Below, piece by piece: positions 1-13,430 of a stretch of 64,000 bases of DNA. The notes beneath the pieces were generated by a model. The model saw nothing but the letters and a program-made list of their open reading frames with translations. It was not told where the DNA came from and did no database searches. This DNA comes from Byssochlamys sp. IMV 00236 (lineage: Eukaryota; Ascomycota; Eurotiomycetes; Eurotiales; Thermoascaceae). The stretch lies in the NCBI GenBank assembly GCA_001931875.2, contig MSJH02000841.1, forward strand, positions 67,277 to 131,276, in the 5' to 3' direction. Positions within the stretch are counted from its first letter, which is position 1. Each line of letters opens with the position of its first letter. A program made the position numbers and the translations under genes.

Positions 1-2398
1 AGAGCTAAAGATACTATATCTAACTAAAAGGCCTTATCCTTAGCTTAATCCCTAGTAGATATATTATTTGCCTTATTAAAGACCTTATAGCAACACTTAT
101 AAAATATTATATTAAATATAGATACCTGCGCAATAATTAATAAATTATATAAAATATATAATAGGGCTATAATGCGGATATAAAGATACTCTTTCTCTTT
201 AAGTATAAAGTAATTAATCAGATTATTAGAGATTTAAAGAATATATCCTATATTAATAATAGGAAATATCTTTAGATTAAATTTTAGGCTAATTATAACT
301 ACTATCTAAAAGATAATATATTACTCTAAGCTACTCTTTTATAAAGTATCTATATTAACTGCCTTATTACTATAATTATATACTATTAGCTATATATATA
401 ATATCTAATACTTACTAATAACTAGCAGCTTATAGATTATAATTATAATATAGGATAAGGAAGGCTCTATTATTAGTAGTATATAATCTTTATATATATT
501 AGACTCTAAGTTGCTAGGTATCTTATAATATAATAATAAGTTAGTAATAAGTAAATATTAGCTAGAAGAAAAGGCTTTTATAAGATAAAATACTTAATAT
601 AAATAAATAAAATAAAATAGCCCTAATTTATTATCTTTACTAATAAATGCCTCTAATAAAATATAACTATACTACTTAAAAAGATTAAGTTAAACTAATT
701 ATAATACTTTATAATAATAGAAAGATTATTAGGCTTAATAATTAGGCCTAGTAATAGTTCCTTTAGACCCTAAGTAAATACTTATATAATTATTTACTTA
801 GCTATAATTTTAGGCATAATATTAATAGTTAAGATACTAGAGAAAAAATAATATATATTAAAGGTTAATATAATATTAAACAGTAAAGATTCTAATAAAA
901 AGAAGTAAATAATAAAAGGAAAAAAAAATATTTAAAAAGATTAGAGGAGTTAGCAGGGGAGAATAATATATATATATTTTTACTTAAAGGAAAGTATACT
1001 TAATCTTTTACTTATAGATTAATAAAATTAAATATTAATAATATCTATCTCCTGTTTAAATAGGTCCTGTCTAAATAGGTAAGAAGGGCTTAAGCACCTT
1101 TAGCTATATAATATTCTCTATAATCTAAGTAGTATTATCCTTTTTAAATAATATGCTAAGTCTCTAAGCTAATATTATCCTTAATATAGTAATATATAGC
1201 TAACTATAGCTAAATATAAATATTTATAGATTTACCTTAATATAGTAAAGTAATTAACCTTAGGCTTTATTAATAGTTATAATAAAGGCTAATCTAATTA
1301 AAAACTATATATAAGTTAGAAAGAATAAGAATTTATTATTTTTAAATAAGAGCTTAAGCTATAGTAAAAGATATTAATTATCTTTAAATCTACTTATAAT
1401 AATTTTAACCTCTAAATAATAATACTAGATGCCAGTAATAATAAAATAGGTTTTATTATATATATTATATTATAGGTTATAGTTCTATATAAGTATTATT
1501 AATATACTTATTTTTAATTATAAATTATTTAAAAGTAATAAAGAGAAGTAAAGGCTTTATAAAAACTCTATAATATATTCTTTATTTAACTTATTATTAT
1601 TATTATACTTATTTAATAATAGAAGGTATATTTCTTAGCTAGGTAAGCAAGTAAGTAATATCTTATTAAACTTATTAATATTAATATTATATAGGGTTAA
1701 AATAATATAATCTTAAAATAGAGCTAAACTTATAGCTAAATTAATTATTGCTTAAAGATATTTTATAAGATAAACTAACTCTAAGAATATATTTAATTTA
1801 TATATTGCCTAAATATATTAGAATAAAGAAATTAGGCTAGTTATAATTAGATTATAATTAAGATCTACTAGTTACTATATTAAATAATAATTCTCCTTAT
1901 AAATAGACTATAGGTGCATATTATTAATTAGAGAAATAATTTCTAAATATAACTAAATTATAATATATTATAGATAAATTGCTATAATATTTATATAATT
2001 ACTGCTAGATATAATAGATAAGATTTACTAAAAATTACTACTAAAAATAGTAAGAATTCTATTAAATAGCTAACCTCTATTAAATATATTATTATAAATA
2101 TTATAAAGTATTTAATTAATAGTATTAAAGATATAGCAACTAATTATAAAAGTCTTATCTTAAATAATTAGAGATATTTATTATATTAGCTTTGCCGCAC
2201 TTATCTCTTACCTAATATTATAGGTTAAATCTTTATTATATAATATAGGGACTTAAAAATGCTTATAAATAATATAGCTACTAAGGAGAAGTAATAATAT
2301 AACCTTTATAGAGGTAATATAAAAAATAATTAAGCTATAGGAATAATAATATTTAGCTAGTATATTATATAAATAGGTCTTGCCTATAATAGATAAAG
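1..2398 (-). mobile_element. Left part of RIP-degraded base layer (probable Helitron, truncated by window edge)
   Basis: This AT-rich stretch ends where gypsy element A is inserted. The sequence continues on the other side of A at 21463, so it belongs to the same original element as the Helitron Rep remnant there. Because Rep is read on the minus strand, this side would be downstream of Rep, where a Helitron carries its Pif1-type helicase. I could not find a convincing helicase motif, so that assignment is positional inference. No intact reading frame is present. Confidence 0.4.
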
Positions 2399-2402
2399 AT
2401 AT

Positions 2403-2739
2403 TATTATAGGAAGATATATTAAGACTTAGCATAAAGTCTTTGAGCGAGTAGGTATTAAGAAAGAAGAAAAGAGTATTCGGCTTTAGAGCTCAGAGCAGA
2501 GCTAGAAGAAAAGCTTTAGCTATAAATTAATATAATAAATTAATAATAATTTAATACTAAACTAATACTAAATAATAATAAAAAAAAAGCTAATTATTTT
2601 ATTTTAAATAACTAAAAGATATTATCTCCCTCTATTCTTTTTCTTTTCTTACTTTATTTATAAATTTTTTAAAGATTTTAAATAAAAGTATATAACCTCT
2701 TAACTAATTATATTCTTTATACTAATTTTCCTTATTATA
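2403..2739 (-). repeat. LTR of gypsy copy A (left; 3' LTR in element orientation)
   Basis: It aligns end to end with 21122-21458 and with the LTRs of copy B. Differences are almost all C/T or G/A, as expected from RIP. The ends read TATTAT...TATTATA, probably decayed from a TG...CA type terminus. Confidence 0.88.
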
Positions 2740-5700
2740 TAGCCTTTTTTCTTCTAAAAGTAGATATTCTTATTTATCTTTTTTAATTATTATAGTTTAT
2801 ACTATTTTCTCTTTTTAATATTATAAATTATTTCTAAAGCAAAAATGCTCTAGTTTTTAATATTATATATATCTTAAAATCCCTAACTTATAAAGCTAAG
2901 TTTCTTTCTTCTATAGATAATCTTAAACTAATAATATATCTTACTTTAATATAAAGTATAGCTCTATTTTAATTTCTAAGTAATCTTAGTTTAATTAATT
3001 AAATATTATTTTACCTATAGCTATAACTCTATTTATCTAAATATTAAAAGGCCTAGATTCTTTTTAATTAGATCTTATTTTATCTTACTCTCTATAATTA
3101 AAATAGTAAATATTATTAAGACCTATTTTTTAATTTTTTAGTATTAGCTAATATAGATTATTAATAAAAGTTATTTCTCCTTATTTAAGTATAATATCTC
3201 TTAGGCCTATAATTTTCTCGGATTTATCTTTAATAATTAGTCCAGTTTTTAGGGTTATAAAGCTTTAATCTATTCTTCCCTTAGGGATAGCAGTCTTTAT
3301 ATTTAATATTTTTAGCTTATATTCTTTAAAATATTAGATTTATAGCCTATATTTACTGTAACTATATAATGCTAATTAGATTAAATAGACCTAGATATCT
3401 TATAAAATAACCTTTTAGAGAATACTTTTAGATAAGTTCTTAAGCTCTATTAATCTTTTACCCTTTTTTTTATAATAAAGGGCTGCTTTTATTTTTATAA
3501 TAATATATTATAATATCCTTTTTATTAGTTTCCCTTTAAAGGATATAATCTAGAAAACCCTATTTATTTTTTAATAGTTAAAGTCTTCCCTTATTATAAT
3601 ATCTAATTAGATATATTAGTTTTATATTATATTTAGGATAAAATTTTTTTTATTTAGATTAAAATATTTTTTGTCTCTATATTTAAATTTAAGATACTCT
3701 TTAGCCTTATATAGGTTATCTTAGGCTTTATAATATAAGCTGCTAGGTATATTACTAGAAGTATCTATATTAATTAATTTAAGATCTCTAAACAGTTAAA
3801 CTATCCTTAATATTAGGGATTTTTTAAGGAGAAAGTTTTTAGATAAGGATTTTTTAACTTCTATATTATTTTTATTTTTTATGTTTTTAAGACTTCTTAG
3901 AATAAGATTCTTTATTCTTCTTTTAATCTGGCTATTGTTAAATATGTCTAATATCTACTTAGCCTTTATATTATTTTTAAACTATATAGTTCTAATATTC
4001 TATATATTTTTTAGATATCTAGTTTTTTTTTTAATAAAGGGGTCTTCTAAATTTATTATAGAAAAGAAGATCTTTATATTAGTTTTTAAGGCTCTGTTAA
4101 AAGGTTCTATTATCTATTTATTTTTAGAGGTTTTATTTATAAATTATTTAGTTTCTTTAAATAAACTTCTATAAGGATAAGTTATTATTTTAAATAGTCC
4201 CTTTTTTTACTGCTTTATTATTATTAGTTTTATATTTTTAACTGCTTTTAATACCTCTCTAGCTTTTTTTATAGATATATCCTTCCTTATATTAATTATA
4301 TTGGCTAATAATTATATATAAGGCTTATAGATTAAGTTAATCTTCCTAAAATTAACCTATTATAAGACTTTTTTAATCTTTTTAATATTTATATTTAGTC
4401 TATTTAGCTAGGTTTATATTTTAGTTTCCCCCTTATCTAGACAATAATAATCCTTAAGATTAGCGTTAAGTCTCTATCTCTATTAAAATTATTTCCAGTA
4501 GTTTATATTAATATTTTAAGATTTAAGATTATTATTACTATCTATAAGCATTTTTAATCTTTTTTTAAGGATATTATTTTTTATACTCCTTAGTCCTATT
4601 ATGCTTTATATTTTTTTAATATAAATTTAATATATAGCAGCAGGTTTAATTTTTTTTTTTTTTAAAAATTTTAATATTTTTTCGCCTTCTAAATTAATAA
4701 TAGCCTTTTTTATTAATATAGATATATTAACCTTATATTTATATCTTTTTTCTGGCTATTTCTTTTTATTTTAAATTTTAAATTTCTTTTTTTCTTTTAG
4801 CTTTTTAAGACTTTTAGTCCTTTTTTTTCTTTTTTTTTCTTCTTTTATATTTTTTTTTTTTATTTAATATTAGATCTATTAATAAGCTCTTACCTAAATT
4901 TTTTATTTAATATCCTTTCTCTTCTCTTATAATCTCTTTTAGAAGATTATTTTTTTTACTCTTATTCTAATCTTTTACAGCTTTTTATTAATAGGTTTTT
5001 AAAGAATTAGTCTTTTTTTACTAAGGGCTTTTCTTAAGATATTTTTTATCTTTTTAATATTAGTTAGTTAAAGGCTCTTTTTAGTTAGTATTTTTTATCT
5101 CCTAATATTATAAAGTCTATTAATTTATATTCTTACTAAATATATAGCTGCTGTTTTTTAGTCTTTAATATTAGAAGCTAATCCTCTTATAGTTATTAAG
5201 GTCTAATATAATTTTCTAATAATTAATAAGACTTAGTCTATAATCTTTTAGCCCTATTTCTTTATAGCTTTATAATAATCTTTATTAATATATTTATAGT
5301 TTTTTTCTGCTTATATTTTTAATTCTTTCAGCTTATTAATAGCTAATATTTCTTTTTTTTTATTTCTTTTAATAGCTTTTATTAGTTTAGGAAATTATAA
5401 AAATTATTAACTGTTTTATTATATCTATTTTAAAAATTTAAAATAATTGCTGCTATATTATTTATAAACTAAATCTTTTCTTCTTTATTATTAGCCTTAT
5501 TTATTATCTTCTTTATAAGCTTATAAATTTTGCTAATTATAGTATATATATATATTTTAAGTTAAAGAGCTTTATTTTAATAGATAATATTTTATATTTC
5601 TAATATATTTTCTTTTATTTTTAATATATATCTTTATAAAATAACTCTTTAAAATAGTTTCTAAGCGAAAAAATATGCTTAAAAGATAAGATAGGGTTAA

Positions 5701-6617
5701 GTTTAATTTAATTTAATCTCTAGTTATTTCTGCTATAATATTATATAATATAAAAAATAAGATTTTTATAATAAGGTAAGAATTCTTTATTTATTGCTTA
5801 TATTCTTTATTTAATATTTTTTGTTTTTAGCTTTATTTATAGACTTTTTTAAGATATTTAAGCTAATATTATATATTTTTTAGTTATCTCTCTTTTTTTT
5901 TTTCTTGATTATTATCAGGTATTTTTAAATTCTTTCTCTTCCCTAAAAAGACGCCCTTATTTTAAGTTTATCCTCCTTCTCTTCTTATTATAGTATTAAT
6001 ACTTATTTTATTATTATTCTTTTATTTCTTCTTTTTTTAAATTAATTCTTTATTTTATTTTATTATTAGCTTTTTGCTTCCCTCTTTTTAAGCTAATATT
6101 TTTAAAAGGAGGGTATTAGAATAATAATTATATATTTTAATCTAGGTAGTATTTAATCTGTATTATTATTATTATTACTTAGCTGCTAATTTTCTTACTT
6201 AAATATTATATTATTATTTATAATTAGTATTTTATTTTAGTTCTCTTATAAATAGTAGCTTTTTAAGCAATTTTTATAAATTAGGTCCCTAAAAGGTATA
6301 TTATTTAATTCCTTAAGCTTATAAGATTCTTTCTTAAGGACTTTTTTAATCTTATATAGTTTAAGCCAGCGGTATATTAATTTTATAAAATAAGATATCT
6401 TAAGCTTTATATTATAAAGTAAAATAAACTATCTTTTTATTAATTATTCTTTATAGAGCTATTTTTTATTATTAAAGATTTTTTTACTAGTTTTTTTTAT
6501 ATATTAAATATAAAGTCGGGCCTCTTTTATATTTTAATCTTAGAGCTCTATCTATTATATATAAAGGAATAAAAGATCTTCTATAATCTTAATCTTATCT
6601 TATGCTAAAGTCTTTTA

Positions 6618-6926
6618 AATAGGCATTTCTAGTTTAATTAGTAATATAGTATTATATCCTATAATTGCTTTAAATAGTATTAAGCCTATAAAGGTTTTAA
6701 TTATATTCCTATTTGCCCAGATTATTACTAGTAGATAATTTATTTAATTTATCTTTATTCCTTTTATAAGTTTTTTAATATTATGTATAAAGGATTTATA
6801 TATAATTTTAATTACTCTATTTGCTTATAGGTTATATAATAAGACTTTAATATAATTAATCTTATACTTCTATACTAATATGTTAACTATAGCTTTATTC
6901 TCTAATCTTTTATTATTAATAAGAGT
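6618..6926 (-). pseudogene. Integrase core remnant of gypsy copy A
   Basis: The minus strand translates, with stops, into a recognisable gypsy integrase core. In order there is a segment ending in LENKA, the context YNLxANRVIK (equivalent to the usual HPQANG-IE), then YLLVIIWANRNIIKTF and a stretch ending LLIKLEMP (the usual P-ELVYG-LPIELE region). The order RT then integrase along the minus strand is the Ty3/gypsy order. It is non-functional because stops replace several Gln and Trp codons, the signature of C-to-T change. Family assignment comes from motif recognition only. Confidence 0.8.
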
Positions 6927-8159
6927 CTCTATTATTTTTTAATAATAAATCTAGTTTTTTTATAGAAATTTAATAATAGTTCTTAAAATAGGGTTATTAA
7001 GGGCTTTATATTTAATTTAGCTAAAGTTATCCTAAAGTATAGTAATATAAGTCTTTCTCTTATTAGGCGGTATAATCTTGTAAATATCTAAATATAGCTT
7101 TAATTTTCCTAGTAGAATAAATATTAATTATAAAGCTTTTTTTATATATTTTTTATCCGCTTTCTAATATTTATTATATGTCTTTATTTATCTAATAATA
7201 TATTTATATAGGCCTTTCTATTAATATTAATCAGCTATTTTTTAATAAATTGCTTTATATTTATAATATTTATATTCTTTATAAAGGGCTATAAGAATTT
7301 TTTTTTACTTTTTTTTATTATTAATAATTATATAATAAGGCTAATTTTATTATACTCTCTAAAAAAGTATTTTATCTTAAACTATATATTTCAGGGCCTT
7401 TTTCTTAAATTTAGTATATTATTCTCTATTTATATTATCTAGTTTTATTATAGTTTATAACTATTTTATAATTAGTAAAGATTTTTCTAACTAATATAAT
7501 ATAAGTATTAACTAAAAGATACTATTTAATTTTATCTCTTATATACTAGTATAATAGACTATATAAAACTATAGGTCTAAGAATTCTTTTATATTATTAT
7601 TTTCCGCCTTTTTTAGGTTTTGCTTTATTACTAGCTTTTAAGATAACTTATTTATAATTAAATTCTTTCTCCCTAATATATAGATAATATTAAAGTTAAA
7701 TAGCTAAATTTAAGCGATTTATTAAGTAATTATTAATCTAGGGAGATTTATAGCTATCTTATTTAATTATGCTATTAGAGTTTTTATATCTATCTCTAGT
7801 TAAAAGTATATATTATATAGATATATTTAGAATTTATAAAGCATTTTTAGTACTACTTTATATTCTAGCTTTCTTTTATTATATTGCCTTTTTGCCTATA
7901 TCTATACTCTACTTTTATATCTAGCTAAGTATCTCTTATTAGACTCTTTTTTTTTAAGTAAGTTAAGCCCTTTATCTACTATTATTAGTATTAATATTAA
8001 TAATAATTATATCTCCCTTTTTATAGTTAATTAGCTTAAGTGTTAATATTATTATTAGGGCTATTTTTAAGATATTTATTGCTTTTTATTATTCTAGCCC
8101 TTAAAAAAAGTTTTATCTTTTTCTTAATATTAAGTATATAGGCTCGGCTTTAATAATAT

Positions 8160-8370
8160 ATCTTTTAATCTATATTTAGTAATAGGCTATAACTCCTAGA
8201 AATTTTCTTACTTCTTATAAGTTTTAATAAGGTAGCTATTTTAAGATCTTAATTACCTTAACTAATTTAGAATATCTCTTCTTAGCATTATATATATAGC
8301 CTATTATTTTAATTCTTAGTATTATAAATTATAATTTCTTTCTAGTAATTATTAAATCTATAAGTTTAAA
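8160..8370 (-). pseudogene. Reverse transcriptase thumb / RNase H connection remnant of copy A
   Basis: The minus-strand translation shows the end of RT: KLIDLIITRKK, then IIGYIYNAKKR, then EVRKFLGVIAYY, matching the family pattern of a lysine-rich thumb, a LG-IV block and REVRSFLGL-NYYR. The RT palm that should precede it is separated by hAT element D and resumes at about 17,228. In copy B the same segment is continuous with the palm. Confidence 0.82.
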
Positions 8371-8436
8371 ACTATATAATACCTTATTAATATTCTAGAT
8401 ATATTTAAATATAAATCTTCTAGAGTAGTTATATAG

Positions 8437-8580
8437 GCGGTTCGGTTCGGTTCAGGGGGGGGCTAAACCGCCCGTAGCGGTTTTTAGTTCAGGGCAGAAA
8501 AACTATACTTAAACTGAACCACACTCTAGTAGTTCGATTTAAAACTAAAAAAATTAAAATATTTGCTAAGATCGGGCGCT
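8437..8580. repeat. GC-rich left subterminal region of hAT element D
   Basis: A run of GGTTCGGTTCGGTT-type units just inside the left TIR has a counterpart near the right end (17168-17195, GGCGGTTTGGTTC context) in the same orientation. The stretch keeps many C and G bases although everything around it is heavily mutated. Subterminal repeats of this kind often bind transposase in hAT elements; that role is inferred here. Confidence 0.6.
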
Positions 8581-8688
8581 AAACTAACTTAAGTTAGATT
8601 TTACTTAAACAGTTCGGTTTAAATAGTTTATATAGTTCACAATATTTATATAGTCTATAGTATTATAGGTATTAATACTCTATATTAT

Positions 8689-8783
8689 NNNNNNNNNNNN
8701 NNNNNNNNNNNNNNNNNNNNNNNNNNNNNNNNNNNNNNNNNNNNNNNNNNNNNNNNNNNNNNNNNNNNNNNNNNNNNNNNNNN
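8689..8783. other. Assembly gap (95 N) at an AT microsatellite
   Basis: Ninety-five N run directly into an (AT)n tract of about 17 units (8784-8818). The gap was probably caused by the microsatellite; its true length is unknown. Confidence 0.97.
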
Positions 8784-8824
<41 letters not shown>

Positions 8825-10103
8825 AGTGTTAACACAGGATTATTATATAACATATATAATTTTTCTTAAAAGCTAAAATTATTAAACTAGAGAATATATA
8901 TTTAATTATTACTAATATTCTAAATAAAAGGTATTTTCTAGTATTTTCTAAATTATTCTCTAACTTTTATAGAAAATATATAAATCTTATATATATTTTA
9001 AGGTTACTATAAATTTAACTTAAGTTAGATTTATTAAAACTATATTATATTTAATTATTTCTTTTTTATTTAGATATAGTTTTTAAGTTAGATATTATTC
9101 TTTTATAATAGATAATCTCTTACTTTAGCTATTAAGCTTAACTATTCTATTATATATTAAAGACACTTATTTTTCCCTAATTTAGCTTTATTAATATAAT
9201 ACTATAATAATAAAATAAGAGTCTTTTTTCTTATTAACTGCAAGAAATAATTCTATACTAAAAAAAGAAATTGATATAGTCATTTTTAACCGGGATCTTA
9301 TAAATCATAGTCCTAAATTATAAGATACTTTCCTCTACTATTTAGAGAAGCGATTAAAGCAATCCCCTAAATATACCAGAATTATTGGTCCTATATTAGA
9401 TTAGCTACCTATATTTTTATTAATATGCTAAATATAGCAAGCCAGGTTATTTAATAATTTTTTAGGGTAAACTATAAGTAGAAATATATATCCTGTATAT
9501 TAATATCAGGTAATAAAGTTTACTAATTTGCCTTTTATATAGTATTAGGAAAAGAAAAAAGGCGAGGATAAATATAAGAATTGCCAATAATATTATTAAA
9601 TTAAGCAAGAAATATAGTAATTTTAGTAAAAGTAAATTCAGAGTTAATAAAAGAGTTCCTGATAATATCTAGATCTAAATTAATATTAAAAGGCATTACA
9701 GATTTAGGGACCCAGGGTTAATATTATCTTCTAATACCGCTAAGTTAAATAGAACAGTTTCTAAAGAAGAATAATTAGATTCTATAAAATAATAACAGAA
9801 ATTATAGATGCTATAACTATAGTCTATAATATATAATAGAAAATTAAGATAGGCTTTTAGTTTTTATATATTCTAACTTAAATTAAAATATATAAATACA
9901 GCATAATAATTTAATAATTTAGTTACCTAATTAATCTTAGCGCAGCACTAGCATAAAATAAACAATATAATTAGCGCTTTATTGGCTATATATATTTAGC
10001 TAAAGACCTTATAGTAAAGTTAAATTCTATTCTCCAAAATAATCCTATTTTTTTACCCCCCCCTATTCCTATTTTTTACTACCCCCCTATACCCTAAATC
10101 TAA

Positions 10104-10268
10104 CAAAGTTTAATTTAGCCTATCTGCTAGGTAAGTTACAATCAGCAATAAGGGTTAATATTCTAATTTAAGTTAGATTATTACTATATCCTAGCCTATT
10201 TATTAAGTAAGTCACAATTAGTAATAAGAGCTAATATTCTAACTTAAGTTAGATTATTACTATACTAG
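10104..10268 (+). repeat. Tandem duplication (~76 bp x2) containing palindrome introns
   Basis: Two adjacent units (about 10115-10194 and 10191-10268) share a GTAAGT start, a CAATYAG-AATAAG segment, the 16-bp palindrome and a TATTACTATA tail. Each unit is one exon edge plus one intron-like segment, so intron and flank were duplicated together. Confidence 0.6.
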
Positions 10269-10289
10269 ATAAGTTATAATTAGCCTTAA

Positions 10290-10510
10290 TCTATAAGGAA
10301 TTAAAGCAATATTTCTTTACCTGCATAGATTGCTAGAATCTAATACTTATTTCTCTACCTATACTTAACCTATAAGGAATTAGAATAATATTTCTTTACC
10401 TATTTAGACTTGCTAAAATCTGGTATCTCTTTCTATCCTTAATTTATAAGGAATTAGAATAATATTTCTTTACCCGTATAAACCCGCTAAAAATCTAATA
10501 TCTATTTTTA
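10290..10510 (+). repeat. Three-copy tandem repeat, period ~75-85 bp
   Basis: Three units share TATAAGGAATTARARYAATA, then TTTCTTTACC, then a GCTARAATCT segment. The repeat lies immediately after the duplicated palindrome introns inside hAT element D and has no counterpart elsewhere in the window that I noticed. Confidence 0.6.
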
Positions 10511-13289
10511 TATTCTTTATCTATTATATATCTATTATAATCGGCAGAACTAGACTAGAAAAAATCTAACTCAAGTTAGATTTAGATTTTTAGCTATATC
10601 TTATAAGAAAGTTATAATAGCTTTAGCTATTAGTATTCTTTAGAAGGCAATTAAGAATATTATTATTATAGATACTATTAAAAAAGATAAGATTGCCTTA
10701 ATACTAATAAAAACTTTTCTAGGTATTATAGTTATTAGTATTAAGTGCCTTAAGACTAAATAGAAAGACTTATTAAACAGAGATTTAAACTAAAAATATA
10801 TCTAGATTCTGCACAAAGATTTTAGCCAAGGAATTAGGCGATTTAAGCCTAAGTCGCGGCTAAAGGTAACTATAAGTAAATCTTCTTTCTAGAAGATACT
10901 AAAAGCCTATTAATATCTTTCTATAAAAGAGATAGATATAGTAATTATTAGAAATAAGGTATATTTAAGAAAAGGCTCTGCAATTAATAACTTTATATTT
11001 TTATTAGAACTGCTAAAGGATATAAAGCAGCCAGTATTATAATCTAAATAATACTAAAGGTAAGCCCTTTTATTAATATTAGAAGATTAAGCTATAATAG
11101 TAATAAAGAATATAATAAATATTAACAGCAAAAAAATTAAATATCTATACCTAGAGGTAAGCTATTCTAACTTAAGTTAAATTTCTCTTAATATATCTTT
11201 AGGCTTATATTTAGGCTATTAATTTATATAATATAGATATAATAAATAACAATCTATTATTAATACTCTAGGCTAATAAAGTTAATTCCTTTAAAGCAAA
11301 TACTAAGGGAAAGATAATAGCTATTCTTATTTATTAGTAAAGTAATAAGCTTACTAAAATAAAATAATAGCGCTTCTTTAAGCTAAAGGCTTTTAAGGAG
11401 TATATCTACTAAAAACTCAGAATTTAAATTGCTTATTTTATATAACTCCTTATTATCTTATATTATTTAGTCTAGCGGGACTAAGTTTAGCAGTATATAG
11501 AGATACAATATAATACTTTTTATTTTTTATAGATTATAGGGGAATTAATAGTTAACTAAAAACTTAATTATATAAGTAGATAATAAATACTTACTAAATA
11601 TTAAATTCTAACTTAGATTAGTTTTAGAACCCTTAGTTTAAATAGTTCTTTTACTTTACTAATATAATCTTAGGCTCTATAGCAACTAAGGCTAGTAGGG
11701 CCAATTAAGGGCTTATTATTAACTACTACCGCAATCTATTAGATTATAACTTATAGATATTATTTTTTTCTACTATTATAAATTATAAGTCTAGGTATTT
11801 ATAACCTTTAATTAATACTCAGTTTTTTAATAAATATTCTTTACTATAATTAAGGAATATTAATACCGCAATTAAGGCAGATATACAATACCTAATATTC
11901 CTATTCTCTCTCTTTAACTAAGACTATATAGCTATATAGAGAAATATCAGCATAAATAGAGATATAACCTATTCTATCTAGTAAGATTTAACTTAAGTTA
12001 GATCTAAAGTTTTTAGCTAAACTAGTATATAATAAGGATAAGTAGATAAAATTAAATAAGCATATAATACTATCTATAAAGCAGCTATTAAGGCATATTA
12101 TCTTCTAGATATATCTTAAATAGATATATCTTTCGGCCATATTAACTGCTCTTAAGGATTTTAAATAGCTTAATACTCTCTATAAAATATTTTCTAAGGC
12201 CAGAGATTTATATAAGAAGAATAAAATTATAGAGTTTCTTAATTATGCCGCAGTTATAATTAAGGAGGAGAAATATTTATTTAATAATCTAGAACTTATA
12301 TATAAAGTATTATTTAATCTAACCTAAGTTAGAATTAAATATATACTTATATTTTTATATATAGCTTAAAGAACTATCTATAGTATTATAAGATTAAACC
12401 CTTAATAATTATAATAAGAAGAATATTAAGATTAAATAAACCTATCTTAAATGCTTTTTGCGCTATAATTAGGTATATATTATACTTATACTATATAACT
12501 CTATAAGATCTATATTTATAGGGATTATAGAACCCTTTAATAATAAGACAGTAATAATAAGTTAATTATAATCTAACTTAAGTTAGATTATTATTAACTA
12601 ACTCTATTATAAGAAGATAAATTATAGGTATATATAAACTTCAGCAGAATTACTGCCTATATATAATTTAGAGATAATAGCTAGATTAAGAAGATTAAGA
12701 TTCTAAACAGCAGTTATAACTATAACCTTTTTAAAAACCTAAGTAATATTATTAGTACTATATAGCAATACTAGCGGATTAAAGAATATTTAATTAGAAT
12801 ATTATATAATAAATAAGCAGGAAGATATATAGTAAACTTAAAGTCAGAAAATTTTATATAAACTAAGGTAAGTAGACTATAATCTAACTTAAGTTAGTTA
12901 TTAATATACTTAGGCAGAGTAAGATAAATATATCTATACTTTATAAGATACTATATTAATATTATTAGAATATAAGTAAGAGCCTAATCTAAATAATATT
13001 AATAAGTTTTTTAGAATATATATACTTAACTTAATTAATAATATCAAGAAGTAAAGAGAGATATATAAGAAAGTTAAATTACAGAAATATAAATTATTTT
13101 CCTTATATCTTAATAAACAGTATAATCTAATTAAGCTATAAAAAAAAGAAATTAAGAACTAACTGAATATATTTAGGAAGGCATTATTAAACTTTCTTAG
13201 CCCTAAGAAGAAGAGACTAAACAATAAGTATATATTCTAACTTAAGTTAGATTTTATAATTACTAATCTTAGAAATACTTTTAAAGATT

Positions 13290-13430
13290 AACCTATAGAT
13301 ATAATAGAGTAAAGTATAACAGATATAATAGAGTAAAGTATAATAGGCAGAATAGAGCAGAGTATAATAATAGGCAGAATAAAATAAAGCATAATAATAG
13401 GCAGAATAAGATAAAATATAATAGATTAAG
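13290..13430 (+). repeat. Short tandem repeat (~24-27 bp) encoding a QNR-type peptide repeat
   Basis: Imperfect units of AGTATAATAATAGGCAGAAT type recur about five times. In one plus frame they read QNRAEYNN, QNKIKHNN, QNKIKYN, so the repeat was probably an Asn/Gln-rich protein repeat in the unidentified gene of element D. Confidence 0.55.

Noticed and set aside
3881..4174. 97-codon open frame rich in Leu/Ile/Phe, with a similar frame at 24951-25193
   Set aside because: The two frames are the same antisense region of gypsy copies A and B. Hydrophobic composition follows from AT-rich sequence; the retrotransposon coding strand is minus.
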